Source: Adhaeribacter aerolatus (GTDB lineage: Bacteria; Bacteroidota; Bacteroidia; Cytophagales; Hymenobacteraceae). From it: a stretch of DNA of 64,000 nucleotides. The translations under genes and the position numbers were made by a program. Below the pieces are notes generated by a model. That model saw only the letters and a list, made by a program, of their open reading frames with translations. It was not told where the DNA came from and did no database searches. Shown piece after piece: positions 1-8,481 of the stretch (positions are counted from its first letter, which is position 1; the number at the start of each line of letters is the position of its first letter). The stretch covers positions 38,578-102,577 of the forward strand of contig NZ_BJYS01000030.1 of NCBI RefSeq assembly GCF_007991635.1, written 5' to 3'.

Positions 1-1023
1 GCTTAAGGTATAGGTACGGTAGTAAAACTGCTTTTCTTTGGTTCGTTTATCGCCCGGCTCATACGATTCTACAAATTCTTTATTCGCAAAAATAGCCCCG
101 GTTTCGTCGGAATAAGCCGAGATACCCTGGTTATAAGGAATAATAGAAGTCTGCCAGTTAGAAGCCAGCACATTGGGCACAAACTGCACCATAAAAATAT
201 TCTCGTCGCGGTTTTTGGTAGCGTAGCTGTGCAGATCGTCGTAAGAACCAAACAATTTAAATTTACCCGAATCTATCACCTCTTTGGCTTTTTCGGCGGC
301 TTTCTGGTAGTATTCAGTTTTTTGTAAAGGGTAGCCCGCCATGGTCAGGTAGACGCTGGCTAATAAAGATTTAACCGCTCCTAAGGTGGCCCGGCCGCTC
401 ACATCAGACATGGGTAAACCAGATGCTTCAGCCTCAATCAGGTCCGCTACAATTAACCCGTATACAGCTTCTTCGGTGGCCGGTTCGGGGTAGAGTTCCG
501 GTGAGGTCAGGTCAACGGGTTTATCAATGAGCGGCACCTTCCCAAAAATGCGTACCAGGTTAAAATAATTAAAAGCCCGCAGGAACTGCGCTTCGCCTAA
601 ATATTTCTTTTTCTGGGCTTCATCCATTTGGATATCCGGAATTTTAGCAATCGCCAGGTTGGCGTTCCCAATGGCCCGGTAACTGCTTACCCACCAGGTG
701 TTGCCGTATTCGTTGTCGGCATTATTTACCAGGTTGCGTACGTTAATGCTGCTTTGGGCCTGGCCCAACTCGGTGTTGGCTAAACCGGTAGAGAATTCCA
801 GCATCATCCAGGGGGCGCCGTTAAAGCCCCCGCCGGTGGTGGCTCTTAAGCTTTCATAGATTGAATTTACCACGCTTTCGGCATGCTCCGGCTTGGTAAA
901 ATAATTTTCCATCGTGAAATTAGACTTGTCGGGTTCTTCCAGGAATTTTTCGCACCCGCTGGCGCTGAGCAGTAGGGCCCCGCAGAGGAATATTTGGCTG
1001 GTGGTTTTAAATATATTTTTCAT
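1..1023 (-). CDS. SusD/RagB family nutrient-binding lipoprotein (3' end beyond window)
   Basis: Reading from ATG at 1023 stays open for 341 codons to the left edge, so the C-terminus is missing. The N-terminus has a lipoprotein signal with lipobox SASGC followed by EKFLEEPDKS, the usual SusD start. Alpha-helical TPR-like SusD stretches follow, such as AQFLRAFNYFNLVRIFGKVPL. SusD proteins sit on the cell surface as the lid of the SusC channel and bind the glycan before import. The partner susC ends 27 bp upstream, so the two are co-transcribed. The substrate cannot be read from the sequence. Confidence 0.93.
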   Translation of the reverse strand, partial: MKNIFKTTSQIFLCGALLLSASGCEKFLEEPDKSNFTMENYFTKPEHAESVVNSIYESLRATTGGGFNGAPWMMLEFSTGLANTELGQAQSSINVRNLVNNADNEYGNTWWVSSYRAIGNANLAIAKIPDIQMDEAQKKKYLGEAQFLRAFNYFNLVRIFGKVPLIDKPVDLTSPELYPEPATEEAVYGLIVADLIEAEASGLPMSDVSGRATLGAVKSLLASVYLTMAGYPLQKTEYYQKAAEKAKEVIDSGKFKLFGSYDDLHSYATKNRDENIFMVQFVPNVLASNWQTSIIPYNQGISAYSDETGAIFANKEFVESYEPGDKRTKEKQFYYRTYTLS

Positions 1024-1050
1024 GTTGATTTAACGCTTTTAAGAATGTTA

Positions 1051-4000
1051 CTAAAGACCAATGTTCAGACCCATCATAAATACCCGGGGCTTCGGATAGT
1101 CGTACAAAACCACGCCCTGCTCGAAAGTACCGCCGGAAGTAGAGGCTTCTGGGTCGTAGCCGGTGTATTTGGTGCTCAGGAAGAAGTTCTGGGCCGAGGC
1201 ATAAATCCGGAGGCGATTTAACTTTAATTTCTGAGTTATTTCGGGCGAGAAGCGGTAAGCCAACAGCAGGTTGCGGCCTCTTAGGAAAGAAGCGTCCATG
1301 ATCCGGTCGGAGTCTTCGTTGGTGTTATAACCGGCCGATACCGGCCGCAACTGGGCAATATTAGTGTTCTGGTTTTCGGGTGTCCAGGCGTTAAGCACAG
1401 TGCCTAAGCTGTTAGCAATACCCTGGCGGTCTTCGGTGGAGTGCTTGGTACGGAACAGAATATCGTTGCCGAACATGTACTGCAAATCCAGCGTCAGGTC
1501 GAAGTTTTTGAAGCGGAAGGTATTAATCATGGAGCCAAAACCATCCGGAATACCTTTGCCAATAATTACCCGGTCGAGCTGGTTAATCTGGCCATCTTCG
1601 TTTACATCCTGGTATTTAATATCGCCGGGTTTCTTCAAATATTTAGCGGCCATATCGGCTTCGGCAGTGCCCCAGGTGCCCTGGTGGATGTAGCCAAAGA
1701 AAGAACCTACGGGCTCACCTTCCCGGATAATAGTCGGACCCTGGAAGATATCGGCGCCACCGGTTAAGGCAATTACTTTGTTTTTATTTGCTGAAATATT
1801 GAAGGTAGTATTCCAGCCGAAATTGCCAGCGTTAATGTTTACCGTGTTAATAGCAAATTCAACCCCGCGGTTCTCCATGCTGCCCACGTTGCGGGTTACG
1901 GTGGTATAGCCACTGCTGGATGGTACCGGCGCGCTCAGCAGCATATCGGTAGTCAGCTTGCGGTACACATCAAATTCGAGTGAGAGGCGGTTATCGAACA
2001 GTCCCAGTTCCAAACCGGCATCCACCTGGTGGGTTTTTTCCCAACGCAAATCGGGGTTAGCTAAACGGCTTATACCAATACCAATAGTACGGGCACCGTT
2101 GAAAATAACTGAGTAATTGCCCAAACCGGCGAGCGCCTGATAAGCTGTAATTTCGGAGTTACCCGTTACACCGTAGCTGGCACGCAGTTTTAAGTTAGAA
2201 ATAGCCGGAATACTTTTAAGGAACTCTTCTTCGGAAACCCGCCAGGCCACAGCCGCAGAAGGGAAGAACGCGTAGCGGTTAGCCGAACCAAATTTAGACG
2301 AGCCATCGGCGCGACCAGTGAAAGTAACCAGATACTTATCTTTTAAGCCATAATTAAAGCGGCCGAAATAAGAGTTAAGCCCGTAGGCGCTGGTCCCGGA
2401 ACTCGGCGCTACCGGGTTGGCACCGGCGCCTAAATTATTAACCCCGAAGTAATCGTCCTGGAAACGCTGCGACTGAGCGGTAGCGGTAAATGCATCTACG
2501 TGCTGCCACGATAAACCTAACATACCGGTAAAGGAATGCATTTCGCGGAACCGTTTGTTGTAAGTCAGGTAGTTTTCGAACTGCCAGGAGTTATGCCGGG
2601 CATTGCTCACCGAAGCATCGCCGCCCTGGTTCCGGGAGATATAGTTAAGCGTGCGGCCGCCGTAGTAATCAATGCGCTGGTTAATAATATTGGTCCCCAG
2701 GGTAGTCCGCAGTTCCAAACCTTCGGCCAGGGTAATATTGGTAAACACGTTGCCCAGCATGGTTTGGGTTTTGAGTTCGTATTTACGGTTTTCAATAATA
2801 TCTAATGGGTTACCACCACCCTCCATGCCGGGATAGTCTTCGTTGCCAGCCCATTTGCCGTCGGGGTATTTTACCGGAATAATGGGTAATGCTTCTAACA
2901 CCTGGCGCATCGCAATAATACCGCCAGCACCCAGCGGGTCAATCTGGTTTTCGTTCTGGTCGTTGTAACTAAGTGTACCGCCCACTTTTAGCCAGTTTTT
3001 AACCTGGCTGTCGAATACAAAGCGGCCGGAATAACGCTTCAGCCAGGAGCCGCGCATTAAACCGTTTTCGTTCCGGTAGCCCATGTACACGCCGTAGCTG
3101 TCTTTATTGTTACCGCCGGTAAAAGATAACTGATGATTTTGGCTAATTGCTTTCTGAGTAGCTTCTTCCTGCCAGTCAGTATCGTACTTGGGGTTGCCGT
3201 TAGCGTCGAAAAGCCGGGGATCGGTTCTTTTGAGTTTAGGATCTTTGTACTTGCCGCCGGCCCAGCCTACCGGGTCAAACTTCTGGGCATTCTGGTAAGC
3301 AATATCTTCTACCATTAAAAATTCCTTGGAATTCAGAAGGTCCATTTTGCGGGCCAGTATGCCCACACTCCAGTCGGTATCGTAGTTTACGCGGCCACCG
3401 TCCTGGCTGCCCCGTTTGGTAGTTACCAATATTACCCCATTAGCGCCGCGGGCACCGTAAATAGCGGTAGCCGACGCGTCTTTCAGCACTTCAATAGAGG
3501 CAATATCGTTGGGGTTAATATAATCGATGGGGGTGCTGCCGTTGGCCAGGTTGGTTACGTTCAGGATTACACCGTCTATTACATAAAGTGGGTTATTCGT
3601 TACACTTACCGAAGTATTGCCGCGGATACGAATGTTGGCACGACCACCGGGGCGGCCGGAATTAACCGATACGTTGGCGCCGGTTACCCGACCTGCCAAA
3701 GCCTGGTTTAAGGAAGCTGCCGGCCGTTCCTGCAATGCTTCGGCCTTTACCGAACTTACCGCACCGGTCATATCGGATTTCCGCTGTGTACCGTAACCTA
3801 CTACCACTACTTCCTCCAGTGCTTTGGCATCCGGAGACAGGGTAATATTTATGGTGGTCTGGTTATTAATAGCTACTTCTTTGGTTTGGTAACCAATAAA
3901 GGAAACTACCAGCGTGCCACCGCTGCCGGGTATATTTAAGTTATAAGTCCCGCTCGCATCGGTGGTGGTGCCATTGGTAGTGCCTTTCAGCAATACCGTA

Positions 4001-4140
4001 ACACCGGGTAAACCACCACCCTGCTCATCAGAGACCTTTCCTTTTATTCCAACGTTTTGGGCCCAGGCGCCCGCCGTGGCGAGCAGAAAAAGCGGCAGTA
4101 TCAACAGATACCTTGCTTTTTTAAGTAAACTGTTTTTCAT
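1051..4140 (-). CDS. SusC/RagA family TonB-dependent outer-membrane transporter (pair 1)
   Basis: A protein of 1029 residues from the ATG at 4140. The frame stays open 25 codons further upstream, but only the downstream ATG is followed by a signal peptide (basic start, hydrophobic stretch, cleavage near GAWA-QN), so I prefer it. Order: carboxypeptidase-regulatory-like beta-sandwich (about 28-110), TonB-box-like EEVVVVGYGTQRK (about 115-128), plug with the family signature NPLYVIDGV (about 205), then a 22-strand-type barrel ending in a C-terminal aromatic/hydrophobic strand. It imports oligosaccharides or similar ligands using TonB energy together with the SusD lipoprotein 27 bp downstream. 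There is no STN domain, so direct signalling to an anti-sigma factor is not expected. A tandem CAGGATA operator-like motif lies 147 bp upstream. Confidence 0.97.
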   Translation of the reverse strand: MKNSLLKKARYLLILPLFLLATAGAWAQNVGIKGKVSDEQGGGLPGVTVLLKGTTNGTTTDASGTYNLNIPGSGGTLVVSFIGYQTKEVAINNQTTINITLSPDAKALEEVVVVGYGTQRKSDMTGAVSSVKAEALQERPAASLNQALAGRVTGANVSVNSGRPGGRANIRIRGNTSVSVTNNPLYVIDGVILNVTNLANGSTPIDYINPNDIASIEVLKDASATAIYGARGANGVILVTTKRGSQDGGRVNYDTDWSVGILARKMDLLNSKEFLMVEDIAYQNAQKFDPVGWAGGKYKDPKLKRTDPRLFDANGNPKYDTDWQEEATQKAISQNHQLSFTGGNNKDSYGVYMGYRNENGLMRGSWLKRYSGRFVFDSQVKNWLKVGGTLSYNDQNENQIDPLGAGGIIAMRQVLEALPIIPVKYPDGKWAGNEDYPGMEGGGNPLDIIENRKYELKTQTMLGNVFTNITLAEGLELRTTLGTNIINQRIDYYGGRTLNYISRNQGGDASVSNARHNSWQFENYLTYNKRFREMHSFTGMLGLSWQHVDAFTATAQSQRFQDDYFGVNNLGAGANPVAPSSGTSAYGLNSYFGRFNYGLKDKYLVTFTGRADGSSKFGSANRYAFFPSAAVAWRVSEEEFLKSIPAISNLKLRASYGVTGNSEITAYQALAGLGNYSVIFNGARTIGIGISRLANPDLRWEKTHQVDAGLELGLFDNRLSLEFDVYRKLTTDMLLSAPVPSSSGYTTVTRNVGSMENRGVEFAINTVNINAGNFGWNTTFNISANKNKVIALTGGADIFQGPTIIREGEPVGSFFGYIHQGTWGTAEADMAAKYLKKPGDIKYQDVNEDGQINQLDRVIIGKGIPDGFGSMINTFRFKNFDLTLDLQYMFGNDILFRTKHSTEDRQGIANSLGTVLNAWTPENQNTNIAQLRPVSAGYNTNEDSDRIMDASFLRGRNLLLAYRFSPEITQKLKLNRLRIYASAQNFFLSTKYTGYDPEASTSGGTFEQGVVLYDYPKPRVFMMGLNIGL

Positions 4141-4287
4141 GATTGTTTGGTTTAGGTGAAAGTGAATAATGCTGGTTTGGTTTCTGATTAGTGGTTTAGC
4201 CAACCTTTTAGCCAACCTCTTGGCTGTTATTTTTAAGTCGATAATCAGATTAGATATTTTCTAATTTAGGCGGATTATACACCTTAA

Positions 4288-4307
4288 CTATCCTGTGCTA
4301 TCCTGCC
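4288..4307 (-). promoter_or_regulatory. Tandem CAGGATA motif, copy a (upstream of susC pair 1)
   Basis: In gene orientation it reads GGCAGGATAGCACAGGATAG: two 10-bp direct repeats on one helical face, 147 bp upstream of the susC ATG at 4140. It is one of six copies in the window, all oriented the same way relative to the downstream gene. The operator role is inference. The rest of the 4141-4793 gap is AT-rich; it also holds a small hairpin (arms 4612-4619 and 4635-4642), and I see no gene in it. Confidence 0.6.
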
Positions 4308-4793
4308 TATAAAAGAAAATTATTAAAAATTTTTTAATAAAGGCTGATCCTTAAAGAATATTAAAATTGGTAACGTTTTCTCTTAGATGAGGCTTAAAGA
4401 AGTAGTATATATATAATATTTATAATTTTTAATGGATTTTTGTGTTTTATCGTCAGAATAAATGTTTTGGAGATAACTTAAGAAATAAAGGGAAGGCAGA
4501 GGCAATATTATCCTCAGAAATTCTAAGGGAAGACGCAACGCTGATGGAGCCCTATAGCATATATTAACGATACGGAATTAGATGAAAGTAGAAGTGGTAC
4601 TAAGTTTTTAGAACCCGGTAGTTTCGCCGGAATAACCGGGTTTATCTAAGCGAATAAATAATTCATCAGGCAAGTAGATATAACAAGTCGGTATAAATAT
4701 TCGGATGCAACTAGTGCGCCTGGTAAACCTGACTAAACCCAAAATACTGAGTGGAGCACCCTTGCCAAAGAATATTTTAGTATTTTTAATCCT

Positions 4794-5327
4794 GTGAAAC
4801 TGTTGCTGCTCTTTTCTTTATTATCTTTTAATTTCTGGGCACAGACTTTTCCGGTGGATCCACTTTCGGGTAAAATATATTACGCCGAAGAAGTGCTGGT
4901 GAAAGACGGGCCCCAATTTGATTTGTATCACCGCGCTAAAGCCTGGTTTGCTGCCGGCAAAAACAAAAAAGCGTTGCAGACAGACGATTTGGCGAATGGT
5001 TTGCTAGTTGGTCGAAATTACCGGTTCGTTTCGGTGCCCGATGGGAATAAAGCGCAGACCTACCGGTTATGGTACACGGTAAAACTAGAAATGGAAGATG
5101 ACCGCTACTGGTACAGTATTACCGATTTTCTGTTAGAGGGGGAGCAATTACCTAACGCGGCCGGCGTTAAAGCCCACAAAAGTAAAGTGCCTTTAGAGGC
5201 TTTGGTGTTAACTAAAAACGGAACAGACCCTAAAGAGAAGAAAGAAATACTTAATAAGTTATTGGAAAAGGCCACCCATAAAAGCATCCTGGCTTTGATA
5301 AAAGAACTTAAAGCTAGTATGCTTTAG
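4794..5327 (+). CDS. DUF4468 domain secreted protein
   Basis: A small exported protein of 177 residues with a GTG start and a clear signal peptide ending near FWAQT. The mature part begins FPVDPLSGKIYYAEEVLVKD and continues with YHRAKAWFA. This matches the start of DUF4468 domains, which adopt a TATA-binding-protein-like fold and are common in Bacteroidota secreted proteins; no biochemical role is established. It stands alone on the plus strand between two minus-strand units, so it is probably not part of the sugar locus. The GTG start is chosen because the signal peptide begins directly at it and no upstream ATG is in frame. Confidence 0.8.
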   Translation: MKLLLLFSLLSFNFWAQTFPVDPLSGKIYYAEEVLVKDGPQFDLYHRAKAWFAAGKNKKALQTDDLANGLLVGRNYRFVSVPDGNKAQTYRLWYTVKLEMEDDRYWYSITDFLLEGEQLPNAAGVKAHKSKVPLEALVLTKNGTDPKEKKEILNKLLEKATHKSILALIKELKASML

Positions 5328-5383
5328 CAGGAGGGTGTATTATGCAGAGGGGGTGTGTAATTGCCAATAGATCTCACAGGTAT

Positions 5384-5446
5384 TGTGCAGGAGAAACCTA
5401 TTTGGCGGCCTGTTACTACCTGCTGCTTAGGTTCCTCCTCCTTGCC
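5384..5446. repeat. Imperfect palindromic intergenic repeat (AGGAGGAACCTA family), degenerate copy
   Basis: Contains CAGGAGAAACCTATTTGGC and, facing it, CTTAGGTTCCTCCTCC. The segment resembles the better-preserved copies at 6775-6831 and 34471-34544 but lacks their TGTCATTC ends. It lies in the 5328-5635 gap, which also holds an ACTT tetranucleotide tract and no gene. Confidence 0.45.
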
Positions 5447-5550
5447 ACCAGTGGATAACAATTATTTTAAACTGATTAAGGGGACATAATTACTTTGATA
5501 TACAAATTTCAATAATTTATATACTTAAAACTTATTACTTATAACTTTCC

Positions 5551-5574
5551 ACTTACTTACTTACTTACTTACTT
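5551..5574. repeat. Tetranucleotide tract (ACTT)x6
   Basis: Six perfect tandem ACTT units in the intergenic region beyond the 3' end of the NHL gene. It is not inside a reading frame. Such tracts can vary in length by slippage; any functional effect is unknown. Confidence 0.9.
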
Positions 5575-5635
5575 TGATTTAATATTTCTTTAAAGGTTGT
5601 AGCCTTTAAGTACAAAGAGCCGCCTGTTTTCGGTT

Positions 5636-6706
5636 TTAAATCCGCTCTAATTTAACCGGATACGTTTTACCGGAAGCCCACTGGGGTACGTAAATACTCT
5701 CGTCGGAATCTACACATACATCGTGCGGATGCAGAAAACCCATGAAGGAGCGGTCTTTGCGCTGTTCCTGTAATACATTCTTTACGTACTTGGGCTCGGT
5801 GCCGCCCGGCGTAGAAATTACCCGGTCTTTCTCGTCGAAAATAGTGATGTAGCCCGAATCTTTGTAATCCTGGGAAGTGCTGCGGTAAACGGCGGCGTAC
5901 AGGTTTTTGCCTTTGAGCACGGGCCGGCAAATAAAGGAACCCGGAACCGGTATAGTAGCCAAATATTTTCCGTCTAAAGTAAATCGTTTCAGGCTGGTGT
6001 GCGAGCGGTCGGTTACCAACAGGGTTGGATTTTTTGCGTCGCGGGTATCTACCAGTACGCCGTGGCAACATTCAAAAGTGCCGTCGGTGGCGCCTTTCCC
6101 ACCAAAATGCCGGATATATTCGCCTTTGCTGTTGTACTGGGTTACAAAATTACGGCCGTAGCCGTCGGCCACGTAAATATCGCCATTAGCCGGGTTTATG
6201 GCCGTTTCGGTAGGCTTAAATTCGCCGGGGTGGTTATAATCTTTTATTTCGCGCGGATAATCAATCTTAAATATTTCTTTCCCTTTCAGGTCGGTTTTAA
6301 TTACCTGGTTCCGGTCGGTATCGGTAATCAGCAAAAATTGTTCGCCGCCTTCGTTACCTAAAGTTAAGCCATGGCCGCCGGGGTAGCTGTTGCCCCAGGT
6401 TTCCAGCAGTTTGCCCGATTTGTCGTAAATTAAAATATTATTGCGGGTTTCGTTCGTCAGCATGATTAACCGGCCTTTGGCATCTTCTACCATTTCGTGG
6501 CAGTCGTTTACCGGGTTTTTGCCGGCATCCAAAACACCCCAGCCTTCTACTACCCGGTAGCGGTGCGAATTATGCCCCAGCGTAGCTCCCAATTTTTGAC
6601 CAAAACTCTTTTTTACCCAAATAGTCGGGAAGAAAGCACTCACGGCTAAAGTGGTACTGGTTTTTTTTAAAAATTCACGTCTATTGTTATTTGTGGTGTT
6701 TCCCAT
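5636..6706 (-). CDS. Tat-exported NHL-repeat (six-bladed beta-propeller) protein
   Basis: A 356-residue protein. It begins with a twin-arginine signal (RREFLKK, residues 9-15, then a hydrophobic segment), so it is exported folded. The body shows NHL-type blades, for example NGDIYVADGYGRNFVTQYNS, FECCHGVLVD and GFLHPHDVCVDSDESIYVPQ, the last being the conserved 'HPHDV..D' blade seen in peptidyl-amidating-lyase-like propellers. The family includes lyases and binding propellers; catalytic function cannot be assigned here. It lies 175 bp downstream of the DUF1501 gene on the same strand, and that gap holds a palindromic repeat. It is probably the last gene of the operon that starts at 10989. Confidence 0.85.
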   Translation of the reverse strand: MGNTTNNNRREFLKKTSTTLAVSAFFPTIWVKKSFGQKLGATLGHNSHRYRVVEGWGVLDAGKNPVNDCHEMVEDAKGRLIMLTNETRNNILIYDKSGKLLETWGNSYPGGHGLTLGNEGGEQFLLITDTDRNQVIKTDLKGKEIFKIDYPREIKDYNHPGEFKPTETAINPANGDIYVADGYGRNFVTQYNSKGEYIRHFGGKGATDGTFECCHGVLVDTRDAKNPTLLVTDRSHTSLKRFTLDGKYLATIPVPGSFICRPVLKGKNLYAAVYRSTSQDYKDSGYITIFDEKDRVISTPGGTEPKYVKNVLQEQRKDRSFMGFLHPHDVCVDSDESIYVPQWASGKTYPVKLERI

Positions 6707-6774
6707 TACTTATTACTGGTTGATATTTTATTAATTGGAGCTTAATTTTAATAAATTTTGCAGGAATTAAAATT

Positions 6775-6831
6775 TGTCATTCAAGAGCTACCTATGTAGC
6801 TGCCTGCCAAATAGGTTCCTCCTGAATGACA
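6775..6831. repeat. Palindromic intergenic repeat with TGTCATTC ends
   Basis: TGTCATTCA at 6775 is mirrored by TGAATGACA at 6823-6831. Together they close a long imperfect hairpin whose inner arms contain ACCTAT and ATAGGT, with a GC-tgcct-GC tip. A related copy with the same outer bases is at 34471-34544. It sits between the DUF1501 and NHL genes and could affect transcript processing; that role is inference. Confidence 0.65.
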
Positions 6832-6881
6832 GTGTTGGGTTACTTAAACTTAGCTTTTTACAGCTAAATAATCAAATTTTG

Positions 6882-8402
6882 CTAAGCCTCTTTCACTTCA
6901 TCTTCCTCAGTGTCTTCTTTTACTTCCTTCTTGCCAAATAATTCCATTACCGGCTTGGCTACGCCATCCGGGGTGGTATAAAAAGGCCGCTCCTCAATAA
7001 TGGCATGGGCATCTTCGGGTATGCCCAAGGCATGATAAATAGATTGGTGGATCTGATCAATCTTTATCGGTTTTTCGATGGTTTTGCAGGGCCGCTCGTC
7101 GGCAGTTTTGCCGTACACGTGACCTTTCTGAATACCGCCACCAAACATCAGGATAGAGCACCCGTCGGTAAAGTGGCGGTGCATACCGTAGTTTTTAATA
7201 TCGTTGATGATGGTGGGCTGGTCTACCTGGTGCTTCACTTCGGCGCCGGGGCGGCCTTCCAGCATCATGTCGCGGCTAAACTCGCTGGCCAGAATAACTA
7301 AGGTGCGATCCAGATGGCCGGTACGTTCCAGGTCTTTTATGAGCTGGGCTACCGGGGCATCTATCTCTTTTTTCATGCCCTTCATTCGAGTATGGCCGTT
7401 TTCGTGGGTGTCCCAGCCCATAAAAGGCACATACTCGGTGGTTACGCTAATAAAACGGGCGCCTTTTTCGGTAAGCCGGCGGGCCAGCAAACAGCCTAAA
7501 CCAAACCGGCCCGTGTTATAAATATCGTAGCTTTCTTTCGGCTCGGTACTTAAATCAAAGGCTTTGGCTTCCGGTGAGTTCAGCAGCATGTACGATTGCT
7601 CCATCGCCCGCCGAAGCGATTCTTTCTGGTAATCGCTGCCAAATTCGCCGAATGCACTCTCGCTGATTAGTTTATTATATAATTCGTTACGCTTTTCGAA
7701 ACGCTTGTACGACATGCCCACCGGCGGCTTCACACTATCAAGACCGGTGGTAGGGTCCGGAATCATGAACGGGCCGAACTCGTTGCCGAGGAAGCCGGAA
7801 GTATGGAATGCCTTTAGTTCTTCGCCTTCGCCTAAAGTTAAACGCTGGCCAATGTCGATGAAAGCCGGAATAACCGGATTTTTAGGGCCTAATTCTTTGG
7901 CTATCCAGGCACCCATGTGGGGCGCTGCCACCGATTGGGGCGGCTCGTAACAGGTGTGCCAGTGGTATTGGTGGCGCGAATGCAGAATATGACCTAAATC
8001 GGCCGCTACGTAAGACCGGATTAAGGTGCCTTTATCTATTATTTTACCAATCGACTCCAGGCCTTCCGAAAAATTAACGCCATCGAGCACGGTTGGTACT
8101 GCTTTAAACGTACTCAGTACCCGGTTAGAGTCCAGGCCTTTTTCGAAAGGGGTATATTGTTTCGGGTCGAAAGTATCGGTATGGGCCATACCACCGGCCA
8201 TCCAGAGCAAAATTACGGTATCGGCAGTTGAATTGGCTAAACGCTGTTTAACCGCATCCGATTCCAGTAGTTTTTTATTTTTATCGCTACTACTGCTGCA
8301 GGAGGATAATAAACCGGCCATCGGTGCACCAGCCGCCAAGGCGCCCAGCGTTGCGGCACTAGCCGTTTTTAAAAATTCTCTTCGGTTCCATTTGGAATGC
8401 AT
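6882..8402 (-). CDS. DUF1501 family protein with Tat (possibly Tat-lipoprotein) signal, copy 1
   Basis: 506 residues. NRREFLK at 6-12 is a twin-arginine motif. The signal ends in LLSSC (Cys35), so lipid attachment after Tat export is likely. The body has the DUF1501 marks DTVILLWMAGGMAHTDTFDPK, RFISVTTEYVPFMGWDTHENG, TLVILASEFSR and GGIQKGHVYG. DUF1501 belongs to the alkaline-phosphatase/sulfatase-like superfamily with predicted metal-binding Asp/His, but its reaction is not established. In Planctomycetes and Bacteroidota it is regularly paired with PSCyt1/DUF1553 heme proteins, as here (79 bp after that gene). An acidic Glu/Asp-rich tail closes the protein. Confidence 0.95.
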   Translation of the reverse strand: MHSKWNRREFLKTASAATLGALAAGAPMAGLLSSCSSSSDKNKKLLESDAVKQRLANSTADTVILLWMAGGMAHTDTFDPKQYTPFEKGLDSNRVLSTFKAVPTVLDGVNFSEGLESIGKIIDKGTLIRSYVAADLGHILHSRHQYHWHTCYEPPQSVAAPHMGAWIAKELGPKNPVIPAFIDIGQRLTLGEGEELKAFHTSGFLGNEFGPFMIPDPTTGLDSVKPPVGMSYKRFEKRNELYNKLISESAFGEFGSDYQKESLRRAMEQSYMLLNSPEAKAFDLSTEPKESYDIYNTGRFGLGCLLARRLTEKGARFISVTTEYVPFMGWDTHENGHTRMKGMKKEIDAPVAQLIKDLERTGHLDRTLVILASEFSRDMMLEGRPGAEVKHQVDQPTIINDIKNYGMHRHFTDGCSILMFGGGIQKGHVYGKTADERPCKTIEKPIKIDQIHQSIYHALGIPEDAHAIIEERPFYTTPDGVAKPVMELFGKKEVKEDTEEDEVKEA

Positions 8403-8481
8403 GGCAAGAATAAATTTAATTTCTAATATTCATTAATCTGAAATATTCCCCAATTATCAATTACAAAAGATGCTACTTAGG

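Noticed and set aside
4141..4215. 25-codon N-terminal extension of the first SusC protein
   Set aside because: It would place a hydrophilic stretch before a good signal peptide; the downstream ATG at 4140 is the better start.
6882..8402. Calling the DUF1501 proteins sulfatases
   Set aside because: They belong to the broad alkaline-phosphatase-like superfamily, but the sulfatase C/S-x-P-x-R formylglycine motif is not seen.
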